From contig NZ_LMDI01000006.1 of NCBI RefSeq assembly GCF_001425785.1, positions 1 through 64,000 on the forward strand: a stretch of 64,000 nt of DNA, given 5' to 3'. Each line of letters begins with the position of its first letter. The stretch's first letter is position 1. The notes under the pieces were generated by a model that saw only the letters and a list, made by a program, of their open reading frames with translations, ran no database searches and was not told the origin of the DNA. The DNA comes from Rhizobacter sp. Root1221. GTDB taxonomy: Bacteria > Pseudomonadota > Gammaproteobacteria > Burkholderiales > Burkholderiaceae_C. The translations under genes and the position numbers were made by a program. Positions 26,520 through 36,571 of this stretch are shown here, piece by piece.

Positions 26520-26718
26520 GGGTCAGGGTCCTTGCAAGAATTCGGCGCGGTGCGCGCCCGGGGCGAATGATGCCTTGCCCGCAAGCGCGATGCCGTCGCG
26601 GGCGCAGTGTGGAACCGATATCAGCGTCGCGCAACACCGTACCGGTTCCCTCCATCCTGAGCGTTTGACCAATCGGCATCGAGGAACAAGCCTGGGCGAG
26701 CGCGAGACGACTCCATTC

Positions 26719-26745
26719 CGTCACCCCGACGGACGTCGGGGCCCA
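26719..26745. repeat. REP-like hairpin, related to 5649-5724
   Basis: CCCCGAC-GGAC-GTCGGGG (26724-26741), flanked by GTCA and CCCACC, matches the left half of the paired element at 5649-5724. It lies in the 620-base gene-free stretch 26520-27140. The rest of that stretch holds the hairpin at 26815-26840 and the cobalamin riboswitch promoter but no convincing gene. Confidence 0.6.
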
Positions 26746-26814
26746 CCGGTGGCGCTGCGAGTTGGGTTTTCTCTCTGGCGAGGCCGCGCCGGGTGTCGGC
26801 CCGGCAGCCGAGTC

Positions 26815-26840
26815 CCTTCTTTTTCTGGTGAAAAAGAAGG
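26815..26840. repeat. Long perfect hairpin element
   Basis: Arms CCTTCTTTTTC and GAAAAAGAAGG are perfectly complementary over 11 bases around a TGGT loop, followed by AACCAAGAAAAC. Similar AT-rich hairpins of this CTTCTTTT...AAAAGAAG type recur in intergenic regions of many Burkholderiales and Xanthomonadales genomes, to my knowledge. In this very GC-rich setting it stands out. It could serve as a terminator in either direction or be a mobile repeat. Confidence 0.55.
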
Positions 26841-27142
26841 AACCAAGAAAACACCTCAACACCAGCTTCCCAGACCTTTGCCCAGGCGCTTCGAGGACGT
26901 CTCTCCACGCTCGGACGTCCGGGGTCTGCCTTCCCAGGCATCGCACCACCCGTGCCACTCGCGTCACCCTGAACGGGTCTCCAGCATGGTCATCGATACA
27001 GCCAGGCGCTGCGCACGGCGCGCCTCGCGAACTTCCGGATCGCTCGCCGTATGTCGCGCAAACGATGTGCACGCCCCGCTGTCGCCTCGGTGACGGCGTC
27101 CGGTCCGTCCCAACGCTGGCGGACACTAGAATGCACGGGTGA

Positions 27143-27354
27143 GAAGGTGCCGCGGTGGTTCGCCCCGCCGCGGTTAAACGGGAAACAGGTGCAAAGCCTG
27201 TGCTGCCCCCGCAACGGTCGGCGGATCGGGATGCCTCGGCAGGGTCGAACCCTGCAGCCACTGTGCCCCACGGCATGGGAAGGCGAGTCATCCGGCCGCG
27301 TGGTGATCCCCATCGGACCCACGCGCCACTCCGCGAGCCCGGATACCGGCCTTC
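27143..27354 (+). ncRNA. Cobalamin (B12) riboswitch
   Basis: All B12 aptamer blocks appear in order: AAGGTGCC at the start, TTAAACGGGAAACAGGTG, AAAGCCTGTGCTGCCCCCGC followed by AACGGT, GCCACTGTG, the TGGGAAGGCGAGTCATCC stem, and GCGAGCCCGGATACCGGCC at the end. A TAGAAT -10-like hexamer is at 27127-27132. Downstream, a hairpin GCCTGC-GGGGAC-GCAGGC (27464-27481) ends just before the AGGAG ribosome-binding site of hupE, so it could switch translation. Cobalamin should turn the cobalt-uptake and chelatase operon off. Confidence 0.95.
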
Positions 27355-27494
27355 GAACGAACTCGATGGCTGCGGGCGTGCGGCAACCGGGCGGGCCACG
27401 TGTGCGCGTCATCACCTGGCCGGCCCCCCTCGCTCCCGCGGCAAACGCCACCACGATGGACACGCCTGCGGGGACGCAGGCCCAGGAGCACGAC

Positions 27495-28133
27495 ATGATC
27501 ACCAACCGCCCCCCGGCCCGCGCCGCACTCGCCACCGCCTTGCTGGCGCTGGCCACCTCCCCTGCGTTCGCGCACCATGCCATGGACGGCGAAACGCCCC
27601 GCACGTTCCTGCAGGGGCTCCTGTCCGGCATCGCCCACCCGGTGATCGGGCTGGACCACCTCGCCTTCGTGCTGGCCGCCGCCTGGCTCGTGTCGCGCCT
27701 CGCGGCACCGCTGCGCGTGGGCCTGGCCGCAGCCTTCGTGGCCGGCTCGCTCGCCGGCACGGTGCTGCACCTCGCATCGGTCGACGTGCCGGTGTCGGAG
27801 TTGCTGGTGGCGCTCACCGTGGTCGCCGCCGGCCTGGCCGTGGCCTGGCACCGCCTGGCCCCCACCACGCTGCTGTGGCTGGCCCTGCCGGTGGCCGGTG
27901 TGTTGCACGGCTACGCCTACGGTGAATCCATCGTGGGCGCCGAACGCATGCCGCTCGGGGCCTACCTGCTCGGCTTCGCGCTGATCCAGTCGGCCGTGAT
28001 GCTGGGCGTTGCGGCCCTGCTGTCGCGCCGCCCGCTGCCGCAACTGCAACGCGCCGCCGTGCCGGTGGGTGCCGTGGTGGGCCTCGTCGGCGCGTACTTC
28101 GCGTTCGTGCAGCTGAACGCGCTCGCGGCCTGA
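27495..28133 (+). CDS. hupE: HupE/UreJ family cobalt/nickel transporter
   Basis: A 212-residue membrane protein with a signal-like first helix (ALATALLALATSPAFA) and about six helices. The metal motif of the family is seen as AHHAMDG at the mature N-terminus and GIAHPVIGLDHLAFVLAAAW in helix 1, where His and Asp bind the metal. C-terminal helices follow HGYAYGESIVGAE. HupE proteins take up Ni2+ or Co2+. Position behind a B12 riboswitch and ahead of cobalt chelatase genes points to cobalt. AGGAG sets the start at 27495; an ATG at 27456 is an unlikely alternative. Confidence 0.92.
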   Translation: MITNRPPARAALATALLALATSPAFAHHAMDGETPRTFLQGLLSGIAHPVIGLDHLAFVLAAAWLVSRLAAPLRVGLAAAFVAGSLAGTVLHLASVDVPVSELLVALTVVAAGLAVAWHRLAPTTLLWLALPVAGVLHGYAYGESIVGAERMPLGAYLLGFALIQSAVMLGVAALLSRRPLPQLQRAAVPVGAVVGLVGAYFAFVQLNALAA

Positions 28134-28143
28134 GGACCGCACC

Positions 28144-29193
<1,050 letters not shown>

Positions 29194-29203
29194 CGGCGCG
29201 GCC

Positions 29204-32200
29204 ATGCACCTGCTCAGCACCCGCCCCGGCGGGTTCGTCGAGGACGCGGGCACCATCGTGCGCCTCGGCCAGACCCCCGCCGAGATCGTGGTGCTGAGTT
29301 CGGCCGACACGACGCTGGCGCTGCTGGCCGCCGCGCAGGCGCGCGAAACCACGCCGCCCAGCCTGCGGCTGGCCAACGTGATGTTCCTGAAGCAGCCCGC
29401 GTCGCTCGACCTGTACGTGGACGAGGTGCTGCAGCATGCCCGCGTGGTGGTGGTGGACCACCTCGGTGCGGAATCGGCCTGGCCCTATGGCATCCAGCGC
29501 CTGGGCGAGCTGGCCCGCGCGCGTGGGCAGCGCCTCGCGATGTTCTCCGGCGACCTGCAGGAAGACCCGAACCTGCTGCGCAAGGGCACCGCCCCGGTCG
29601 CATGGAGCCGCGAACTGTGGCAGTACCTGCGGGCCGGCGGCCCCGCCAACGCCACGCAGTTCCTGCGCAGCCTCGCCCACCACGGGCTCGGCCGCGGCCG
29701 CGCGCCCGAACCACCCCGCGGTGTGCCGCAGGTGGCGCTGCACGCGCCTGGCCACGCCGGCCTCACCACGGTAGACGACGTGCGCGCGCGCTGGACGGCC
29801 GGCGCGCCCGTGGTGGCCCTGGTCTTCTACCGCTCGCACCTGCAATCGGGCAACCTGGCCGCGTTCGACGCCATCGCCGCCGCGCTGGCCCAACGGGGCA
29901 TGAACCCGCTGCCGGTGGCGCTCGATTCGCTGAAGGACCCGGTGTGCCTCGCCACGCTGCGTTCGTTGTGTGCGGAACACGCGGTGTCGCTCGTGCTGAA
30001 CACCACCGCCTTCGCGGCGCTGGCCGATGGCGAACCGCTCGCCGGTGACGCCCCCGTGCTGCAGGTGATCGTGAGCGGCACCGACCGCGACGGCTGGCTC
30101 GCCGACCCGCAAGGCCTGCGCCCGCGCGACATCGCCATGCAGATCGCGCTGCCCGAGGTGGACGGCCGCATCATCACGCGGGCCGTGAGCTTCAAGGGCC
30201 TCGCATGGCGATGCGAACTGACCCAGAGCGACGTGGCCGCGTACCAGCCCGACGCGGAACGCGTGGCGTTCGTGGCCGAGCTGGCGCGGCGCTGGTGCGT
30301 GTTGCGCGTCAAGCCCGCGCAGCACAAGCGCGTGGCCCTCGTGCTCGCCAACTACCCCGGCAGCGAGGGCCGCATCGGCAGCGGCGTGGGGCTCGACACG
30401 CCCGCGTCGGTCATCAACCTGCTGCGCCGCCTGGCCGCCGATGGCCTGCACGTGACGGGGGCGCCCGCCGACGGCGGCACGCTGATGGCCACGCTGCAGC
30501 AGGGCATCGCGAACGACCCCGCGCAGTGGCCGCTGCGCCCCGCGTGGCAGAGCCTGGCCCTGGCCGACTACCGCGCCCACCTCGCGCAGCTGCCCGCCGG
30601 ACTGGCCGGCGCCATCGATGCCCGCTGGGGGCCGCCCGAGCAGGACCCCCTGGTGCGCCAGGGCCGCTTCATGGTGGCCGGACTGCGTTGCGGCCACGTG
30701 TTCGTGGGCATCCAGCCGGCCCGCGCGCTGGGCGTGGCCGACAGCACGTACGCGAGCTACCACGACGCCGACCTCGTGCCGCCCCACGGCTACCTCGCGT
30801 TCTACCTGTGGCTGCGGCACGCCTTTGCAGTGGACGCGGTGGTGCACGTGGGCAAACACGGCAACCTCGAATGGCTGCCGGGAAAGAGCCTGGCGTTGTC
30901 GGCCACGTGCTGGCCCGACGTGGTGCTGGGCCCGCTGCCCCACCTGTACCCGTTCATCGTCAACGACCCCGGTGAAGGCGCACAGGCCAAGCGGCGCACG
31001 CAGGCGGTGATCGTGGACCACCTGATGCCGCCGCTCACACGCGCCGAGTCGTACGGCCCGCTGCAGGACCTCGAACGCCAGGTGGACGAGTACTACGACG
31101 CGCTGCTCGTGGACAACCGCCGCGCCGTGCTGCTGCGCACGCAGATCCTCGCGGCCGTGCGCCGCCAGCGCCTGCACGAGGAACTCGACGTGACAACGAA
31201 CGACGACGACACGCTGCTCGCCCGCGTGGACGCGTACCTGTGCGAGCTGAAGGAAACCCAGATCCGCGACGGCCTGCACGTGTTCGGCGAATCGCCCACC
31301 GGCCGGCTGCGGCGCGACACGCTGCTGGCCATCGCCCGGTTCCCCGTGGGTGACGGCCAGGGTGGCAACGCCGGCCTGCTGCAGGCCTTGTCGAACGACC
31401 TGCTGCCGGGCGACCGCTTCGACCCGCTCGACATCGACCCCGCCGCCCCGTGGACCGGCGCACGGCCCGCGCTGCTGCAATCCGCCGAGCCGTGGCGCCA
31501 CCACGGCGACACCCGCGAGCGGCTCGAACTGCTCGCCCAGCAGGTGCTCGACGGCGGCGTGCCCCACGGCCTGCCTCACACCGCGCAGGTTCTGGCCCGC
31601 ATCGCAGGCAACATCGCCCCGAACCTCGACGCGTGCGGCCACGAGGAACTGCACCAGCTGTCGCGCGGGATCCAGGGCCGCTTCGTGCCGCCCGGCCCGA
31701 GCGGTTCGCCGTCGCGCGGCCGGCCCGACGTGTTGCCCACCGGGCGCAACTTCTACGGCGTGGACACCCGCGCGATCCCCACGCGCACCGCCTACGACCT
31801 CGGTGTCAAGTCGGCCGAGATGCTGATCGAACGGCACCTGCAGGACCAGGGCGACTACCCGCGGGCCGTGGGCCTGTCCGTGTGGGGCACGGCCACCATG
31901 CGCACCGGAGGCGACGACCTGGCCCAGGCGTTCGCGCTGCTCGGCGTGCGTCCGCGCTGGGCCGCGGGCAGCCACCGCGTCACCGACTTCGAGGTGCTGC
32001 CGGTGGCCGTGCTGGGCCGGCCGCGCATCGACGTGGTGCTGCGCATCTCCGGCTTCTTCCGTGACGCGTTCCCGAACGCCGTGCAGATGTTCGACGCGGC
32101 CGTGCAGGCCGTGGCCGCGCAGGACGACGAGGACGCCGAACAGAACCCGGTGCGCGCCCGCATCCTCGCCGAACGCGATGCCCTCACGGCCCGGGGTGTG

Positions 32201-32953
32201 CCGCCGGATGCCGCACGCGCACAGGCCGGCTGGCGTGTGTTCGGCTCGCCACCGGGTCACTACGGCTCGGGCCTGCAGCCGCTGTTCGACCATGGCCAGT
32301 GGCAGACCGACCAGGACCTCACCGCGGCCTACGTGGGCTGGAGTGCCCATGCCTACGGGCAGCACGGCGACGCGGTGCCGGCCACAGGTGCCCTGGAACG
32401 CCGCCTGCGCGACATCGACGCGGTGGCGCAGAACCAGGACAGCCGCGAACACGACCTGCTCGACTCGAACGACTACTACCAGTTCCAGGGCGGCATGGCC
32501 GCCGCGGTGCGCACGCTGAGCGGCACGCAGCCCGCGATGTACCACGGCGACCACGCGAACCCGCGCGCGCCACGCGTGCGCACGCTGAAGGAAGAGATCG
32601 CCCGCGTGGTGCGCGCGCGGGTCGTGAACCCCAAGTGGATCGACGGCGCCAAGCGCCACGGCTACAAGGGGGCGTTCGAGATGGCCGCCACGGTGGACTA
32701 CCTGTTCGGCTTCGACGCCACCGCCCGCGTGGTAGGCGACCACCAGTACGCGCTGGTGGCCGACGCCTACGTGCTCGACCCTGCCACCCGCTCATTCCTC
32801 GAACAGCACAACCCGCGGGCGCTCGGCGACATCCTGTCGCGCCTGCTCGAAGCCGTGCAGCGCGGGCTGTGGCAGCAACCGGGCGACCACCGCACCGCAC
32901 TCGAATCGCTGCTGCTCGCCCACGAACACGACATGGAAGGACACGCCCGATGA
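29204..32953 (+). CDS. cobN: Cobaltochelatase subunit CobN
   Basis: A 1249-residue large subunit of the aerobic ATP-dependent cobaltochelatase, which inserts Co2+ into hydrogenobyrinic acid a,c-diamide. Length is typical. CobN/Mg-chelatase H signatures include VDAVVHVGKHGNLEWLPGKS (about residue 545-565), FIVNDPGEGAQAKRR, LPTGRNFYGVDTRAIPT and SNDYYQFQGGMAAAVR. The gene starts 10 bases after cobW and its stop overlaps the ATG of the AAA gene (ATGA), so the subunits are translationally coupled. Confidence 0.95.
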   Translation: MHLLSTRPGGFVEDAGTIVRLGQTPAEIVVLSSADTTLALLAAAQARETTPPSLRLANVMFLKQPASLDLYVDEVLQHARVVVVDHLGAESAWPYGIQRLGELARARGQRLAMFSGDLQEDPNLLRKGTAPVAWSRELWQYLRAGGPANATQFLRSLAHHGLGRGRAPEPPRGVPQVALHAPGHAGLTTVDDVRARWTAGAPVVALVFYRSHLQSGNLAAFDAIAAALAQRGMNPLPVALDSLKDPVCLATLRSLCAEHAVSLVLNTTAFAALADGEPLAGDAPVLQVIVSGTDRDGWLADPQGLRPRDIAMQIALPEVDGRIITRAVSFKGLAWRCELTQSDVAAYQPDAERVAFVAELARRWCVLRVKPAQHKRVALVLANYPGSEGRIGSGVGLDTPASVINLLRRLAADGLHVTGAPADGGTLMATLQQGIANDPAQWPLRPAWQSLALADYRAHLAQLPAGLAGAIDARWGPPEQDPLVRQGRFMVAGLRCGHVFVGIQPARALGVADSTYASYHDADLVPPHGYLAFYLWLRHAFAVDAVVHVGKHGNLEWLPGKSLALSATCWPDVVLGPLPHLYPFIVNDPGEGAQAKRRTQAVIVDHLMPPLTRAESYGPLQDLERQVDEYYDALLVDNRRAVLLRTQILAAVRRQRLHEELDVTTNDDDTLLARVDAYLCELKETQIRDGLHVFGESPTGRLRRDTLLAIARFPVGDGQGGNAGLLQALSNDLLPGDRFDPLDIDPAAPWTGARPALLQSAEPWRHHGDTRERLELLAQQVLDGGVPHGLPHTAQVLARIAGNIAPNLDACGHEELHQLSRGIQGRFVPPGPSGSPSRGRPDVLPTGRNFYGVDTRAIPTRTAYDLGVKSAEMLIERHLQDQGDYPRAVGLSVWGTATMRTGGDDLAQAFALLGVRPRWAAGSHRVTDFEVLPVAVLGRPRIDVVLRISGFFRDAFPNAVQMFDAAVQAVAAQDDEDAEQNPVRARILAERDALTARGVPPDAARAQAGWRVFGSPPGHYGSGLQPLFDHGQWQTDQDLTAAYVGWSAHAYGQHGDAVPATGALERRLRDIDAVAQNQDSREHDLLDSNDYYQFQGGMAAAVRTLSGTQPAMYHGDHANPRAPRVRTLKEEIARVVRARVVNPKWIDGAKRHGYKGAFEMAATVDYLFGFDATARVVGDHQYALVADAYVLDPATRSFLEQHNPRALGDILSRLLEAVQRGLWQQPGDHRTALESLLLAHEHDMEGHAR

Positions 32954-33981
32954 CCCCCGCCGCCCTGCCGCCGGTGTTCCCGTTTGCCGCGCTCGCGGGC
33001 CAGCCCGAGATGCGCCTCGCGCTGCTGCTGGCCGCCATCGACCCCGCGCTCGGCGGCGTGCTGATCGAAGGGCCGCGTGGCACGGCCAAGAGCACCGCGG
33101 CGCGTGCGCTGGCCGAACTGCTGCCGGGTGCGGCCTTCGTCACGTTGCCGCTCGGCGCGAGCCTCGATCACCTGGTGGGCTCGCTCGACCTGGGCGAGGC
33201 GCTCGCCGGGCACGCGCTGCGGTTCAAGCCCGGCCTGCTGGCCCGGGCCGACGGCGGGGTGTTGTACGTCGACGAAGTGAACCTGCTGCCCGACCTGCTG
33301 ATCGACGCGCTGCTCGATGCCGCCAGCAGCGGTGTGCACACCGTGGAGCGTGACGGCATCTCGCACACCCACGCCGCCCGGTTCACGCTGATCGGCACCA
33401 TGAACCCGGAAGAAGGCGAGCTGCGGCCGCAACTGCTCGACCGCTTCGGGTTGTGCGTGCACCTGTCGAACCTGACCGACCCGGCCGAGCGCGAGCAGGC
33501 CGTGCGCCAGCGCCTGGCCTTCGACACCGACCCTGCCGCGTTCCGCGCGCGGCATGCCGACGCCCAGGCGCGGCTGGCCGCCGGCCTGGTCCGCGCCCGC
33601 GCGGTGGTGCCCACCCTGCCTTGCCCCGACGCGGTGTTTGCCCGTGTCACCACGCTGTGCCTGGCCGCCCGTGCCGACGGCCTGCGGGCCGACCTCGTGC
33701 TGCTGCGGGCCGCGCGGGCATTGGCCGCGTGGGAAGGGGCCGCCGCCCCCACGGTGGACCACGTGAACCGCGCGGCACCGATGGTGCTGCGGCACCGCCG
33801 TCACCCGGATACGGACACGGCCGCACCGCCGCCACCGCCACCGCCCGCCGCGGGCAACGACACCACGCCCTCCCCGTCCGGCGACGGCCAATGGGGAGAG
33901 ATGCCACCCGAGCCGGTGGGAATCACCCCGGTCAAGCCCTTGCGCCCGCTCGACGGCGCCGCCCTCGCAAAAAAAGCCTGA
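32950..33981 (+). CDS. Chelatase AAA+ ATPase subunit (ChlI/BchI-like), with frameshift site at its end
   Basis: A 343-residue MoxR/Mg-chelatase-type AAA+ ATPase. Walker A is IEGPRGTAKSTAARAL, Walker B GGVLYVDEVNLL, sensor 1 and the Arg finger region TMNPEEGELRPQLLDRFGL. A proline-rich linker (PPPPPPPAAGN, about residue 298) leads to the C-terminus, which is where ChlD/BchD proteins continue into a vWA domain. The stop TGA (33979-33981) comes two codons after the slippery heptamer 33969-33975. In-frame termination gives this AAA-only subunit; a -1 shift gives the AAA-vWA fusion of 556 residues. Confidence 0.93.
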   Translation: MTPAALPPVFPFAALAGQPEMRLALLLAAIDPALGGVLIEGPRGTAKSTAARALAELLPGAAFVTLPLGASLDHLVGSLDLGEALAGHALRFKPGLLARADGGVLYVDEVNLLPDLLIDALLDAASSGVHTVERDGISHTHAARFTLIGTMNPEEGELRPQLLDRFGLCVHLSNLTDPAEREQAVRQRLAFDTDPAAFRARHADAQARLAAGLVRARAVVPTLPCPDAVFARVTTLCLAARADGLRADLVLLRAARALAAWEGAAAPTVDHVNRAAPMVLRHRRHPDTDTAAPPPPPPPAAGNDTTPSPSGDGQWGEMPPEPVGITPVKPLRPLDGAALAKKA

Positions 33982-34024
33982 GCCCGCCGGACGCCCGCGG
34001 CGCGAACGCGGGCACCCGGTGGGC
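33969..34024 (+). promoter_or_regulatory. Predicted -1 programmed ribosomal frameshift signal
   Basis: Seven A residues (33969-33975) are set in the zero frame as A AAA AAA, a classic bacterial slippery heptamer. A six-base spacer GCCTGA includes the zero-frame stop. A two-tier stem-loop follows: outer stem GCCCGCCGG (33982-33990) with CCGGTGGGC (34016-34024), 9 pairs with one G-U; inner stem GCCCGCG (33993-33999) with CGCGGGC (34007-34013), loop GCGCGAA; the two stems are separated by a symmetric AC/AC internal loop. Spacer length and stem strength are close to ideal. Shifting to -1 continues directly into the vWA frame. No Shine-Dalgarno-like enhancer is evident just upstream. Confidence 0.8.
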
Positions 34025-34619
34025 GGCGCCCGGCCGCGAGACCACCGGTCCGGCCGGCACCACGGTATTCGATTGGCCGCGCACCCTGGCCGTCCGCGGC
34101 GCGGAACGGCTTGACCGCACCCACCTCCGGTTCCGCGCCGAGGAGGCGCGTGCCGCCACCCTGCACTGCTTCGTGCTGGACTGCTCCACCTCGATGGTGA
34201 CGAATGGCCAACTCGCACGCGCGAAGGGCCTGCTCGCCACCTGGCTGCAGGCCGCCTACCAGCGCCGGGACGACGTGGCGTTGCTGTGTTTCGCGGGGGG
34301 CCGCCTCGATTGGCGGCTGAAGCCGGGGCGCGCCCGAGCCTGGGTCGAGCGTGGGGTGTTGCCCATCGCGGGCGGTGGGGGCACCTCGCTCACCCAGGGC
34401 CTGGCCGAAGCCGATGCGATGCTGGCCCAGGCCGCGCGCCGGCAACAGGCGCAGTCACGTTGCCTCTGGCTGCTGACCGATGGCCGCAGCCCGCAACAGC
34501 CTCCACGGCCGCGCGCTGCGCACCACGTGGGGGTGGTCGATTTCGAATCATCGCGGGTGAAACTCGGCCGCAACGCGGTGCTCGCCGCGCGTTGGGGCGC
34601 TGTGTACCTTCAGGCGTAG
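33975..34619 (+). CDS. vWA domain of the chelatase medium subunit, reached by -1 frameshift
   Basis: This frame, one base back from the AAA gene, encodes 214 residues with a complete MIDAS: VLDCSTSMVTNG (D-x-S-x-S), GGGGTSLTQGL (Thr) and WLLTDGRSP (Asp). It matches the C-terminal integrin-like domain of ChlD/BchD, which couples the AAA ring to the large subunit CobN. No ATG or GTG with a ribosome-binding site lies at the domain boundary. An ATG at 33891 in this frame would give a 242-residue free protein but would begin inside the linker of the AAA gene. The frameshift fusion is the better explanation. The 3' end overlaps the convergent gene at 34610. Confidence 0.85.
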   Translation, partial: SLSPPDARGANAGTRWAAPGRETTGPAGTTVFDWPRTLAVRGAERLDRTHLRFRAEEARAATLHCFVLDCSTSMVTNGQLARAKGLLATWLQAAYQRRDDVALLCFAGGRLDWRLKPGRARAWVERGVLPIAGGGGTSLTQGLAEADAMLAQAARRQQAQSRCLWLLTDGRSPQQPPRPRAAHHVGVVDFESSRVKLGRNAVLAARWGAVYLQA

Positions 34620-34825
34620 GCGAGCAGCACCGCGTCGCACACGCGCGCGCCGGTTGGGGTCACGCGCAGCGCCCCGCCTTGCCAGCTCAACCAGCCCTGC
34701 CGCACGAACTGCTCCACCTTGGCGTCGTCCAGCAGGTCGGCTCGTCGGCGGCTCAAGGCGTCCACGGCAGTCAGCAGTTCGGCGCAGAGCGCCGCGTTGT
34801 CTTGGGAGGAGGTGACGCTGTTCAT
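34610..34825 (-). CDS. Small protein of unknown function (WxxWxGG paralogue B)
   Basis: A 71-residue protein, paralogue of the one at 23237-23461. It reads LCAELLTAVDALSRRRADLL, then QGWLSWQGGALRVTPTGARVCDAV. The ungapped 59-residue match shares the WxxWxGGxLRxTxxGxxVC core, while the charged N-terminal parts differ. The ATG at 34823-34825 is supported by this alignment. Its stop overlaps the 3' end of the chelatase vWA frame by 10 bases (convergent). Function unknown. Confidence 0.6.
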   Translation of the reverse strand: MNSVTSSQDNAALCAELLTAVDALSRRRADLLDDAKVEQFVRQGWLSWQGGALRVTPTGARVCDAVLLAYA

Positions 34826-34990
34826 GGCTGGCAACCTGGGACGGGGTGATGGCGCCAAGCGTACTGGCGCGCCCCGGCACGAGACGTCGGTGGCGTACGC
34901 GACACCGCGTAGGACAACACCGGGATGCAGGATCGCTTTGCCGCACGCGCCTGCATCGACATAATGGGGCGACCTGACCCAGGGGAGCCT

Positions 34991-36571
34991 ATGTCGAATC
35001 GAATGGCCTTGAAGACCATCGTCGCGGGAACTGCGTCCACCTTGCTGCTGCTCGCTGCCGCAGGCTGTGCGCTGGTTCAACCGTCATCCACCGCCTGCCA
35101 GGGAGCCGACCCCGCCGTGGTGTGCACCGCGGACGGCCCGGTGCGCGGCGCCATCGACCATGGGGTACTGGCCGTCAAGGGCATCCCCTACGCGGCTCCG
35201 CCCACCGGGGCACGCCGGTGGCAGCCACCCGCGCCCCCCACCCCGTGGTCCACCGTGCGCGATGGCACCCGCTTCGGCGCCATCTGCCCGCAGCTGGCCG
35301 GCCCCCAGGTGGCCGGCGATGAAGACTGCCTCACCGTCAACGTGTGGACCCCCCGGCCCGCCACTGCCGGGCCGCTGCCGGTGATGGTGTTTTTCACCGG
35401 TGGGGGCAACCACGCCTTTTCCGGCCAGGGCGCCGGCGTGTTCGGCGGTGTCCAGTACAACGGCGACCGGCTCGTGCCCGAGGGGGTCGTGTTCGTGAGC
35501 TTCAACTACCGGCTCGGGGCGCTCGGGTTCCTGGCGCACGCGGCCCCCGGCCCCGACCGCCTGGCCGGCAACTACGGCAGCCTCGACCAGATCGCCATGC
35601 TCCGCTGGGTGCAACAGAACATCGCGGCGTTCGGAGGGGACCCGAAGCGGGTGTTCCTCTTCGGCACGTCGGCCGGTGGGGGCAACCTTTGCGCGCTGAT
35701 GACGGCGCCGTCTGCCCGCGGGCTGTTCCAGGGTGCGTCGCTGCAATCGAGCGTGCCCACCGGCTGCGAGATCGCCACGCTCGCCGACGTGCAGGCCGGT
35801 GCCGGCGCGCGCGTGGCGCAGGCCCTCGGGTGCGACGGCCCCGGTGCGGCCGCGTGCCTGCGCGCCAAGCCCATGGCCGACGTGGTGCGCGCCGTGCCCG
35901 GCACCTTCGGCGTGTTCCCGCGGCTCTATGGCCCGAATGTGGATGGCCAGGTGTTCCCCGAACAACCCATCGCCGCCATCCGGCGCGGCGCCCACACGGC
36001 CATGCCCGTCATCGTGGGCAACTCCACGCAGGAAACCATGCAGTTCGTGGGGGGCCTGGGCCCGGTGCCAGACGGTGCCAGCTACGCGGCCGCGGTGCGC
36101 AAGGCGTTCGGTGCCCCGGCCGACCGCATCCTCGCGCAATACCCCGCCGCGAACTACCCCACCCCGCGCGATGCGCTGGTGCGTGTCACCACCGACGGCC
36201 TCTTCACCTGCCAGTCCCGCCGCGTGGCCCGGGTGCTGGCCGGCGCCCAGCCCCAGCCGGTGTACCGCTACCTGTTCGACCACCGGCTCGACAACGACCC
36301 CGACCAGCGCGCCCTCGGTGCCGTGCACACCGTCGAGCATCCGTTCTTTTTCGCGTGGCAGGGCCAGTACCGTCCCACCGAGGCCGACCTCGCCGTGCAG
36401 CGCCTGCTCGTGGGGCACTGGACAAGCCTCGCGCGGGACGGCAACCTCCCATCCTGGGCACCCGCCGGCGATGCGTACCTTCGCATCTCCGACCGCCCCC
36501 TGCTCACCCGCGACGACGACGCGCGTTGCGACTTCTGGGACACGGTGACCCTGCCATGGCCGCACCTCTGA
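34991..36571 (+). CDS. Type B carboxylesterase, exported
   Basis: A 526-residue alpha/beta hydrolase. N-terminal hydrophobic signal ends AAAGCALVQ, a relaxed lipobox, so it may be a lipoprotein. Family motifs: VKGIPYAAPPTGARRWQPP, EDCLTVNVWTP, the nucleophile elbow VFLFGTSAGGGN (G-T-S-A-G; family usually G-E-S-A-G), and the catalytic His in GAVHTVEHPFFF. The oxyanion region is FFTGGGNHAFSGQG. AGGGGAG lies just before ATG 34991. Ester substrate unknown. Its end overlaps the next gene by 16 bases. Confidence 0.9.
   Translation: MSNRMALKTIVAGTASTLLLLAAAGCALVQPSSTACQGADPAVVCTADGPVRGAIDHGVLAVKGIPYAAPPTGARRWQPPAPPTPWSTVRDGTRFGAICPQLAGPQVAGDEDCLTVNVWTPRPATAGPLPVMVFFTGGGNHAFSGQGAGVFGGVQYNGDRLVPEGVVFVSFNYRLGALGFLAHAAPGPDRLAGNYGSLDQIAMLRWVQQNIAAFGGDPKRVFLFGTSAGGGNLCALMTAPSARGLFQGASLQSSVPTGCEIATLADVQAGAGARVAQALGCDGPGAAACLRAKPMADVVRAVPGTFGVFPRLYGPNVDGQVFPEQPIAAIRRGAHTAMPVIVGNSTQETMQFVGGLGPVPDGASYAAAVRKAFGAPADRILAQYPAANYPTPRDALVRVTTDGLFTCQSRRVARVLAGAQPQPVYRYLFDHRLDNDPDQRALGAVHTVEHPFFFAWQGQYRPTEADLAVQRLLVGHWTSLARDGNLPSWAPAGDAYLRISDRPLLTRDDDARCDFWDTVTLPWPHL

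Noticed and set aside
33891-34619. Independent vWA gene starting at ATG 33891
   Set aside because: The start lies inside the linker of the AAA gene, has no ribosome-binding site, and its first 28 residues are shadow-like; the -1 frameshift at 33969-33975 explains the frame better.
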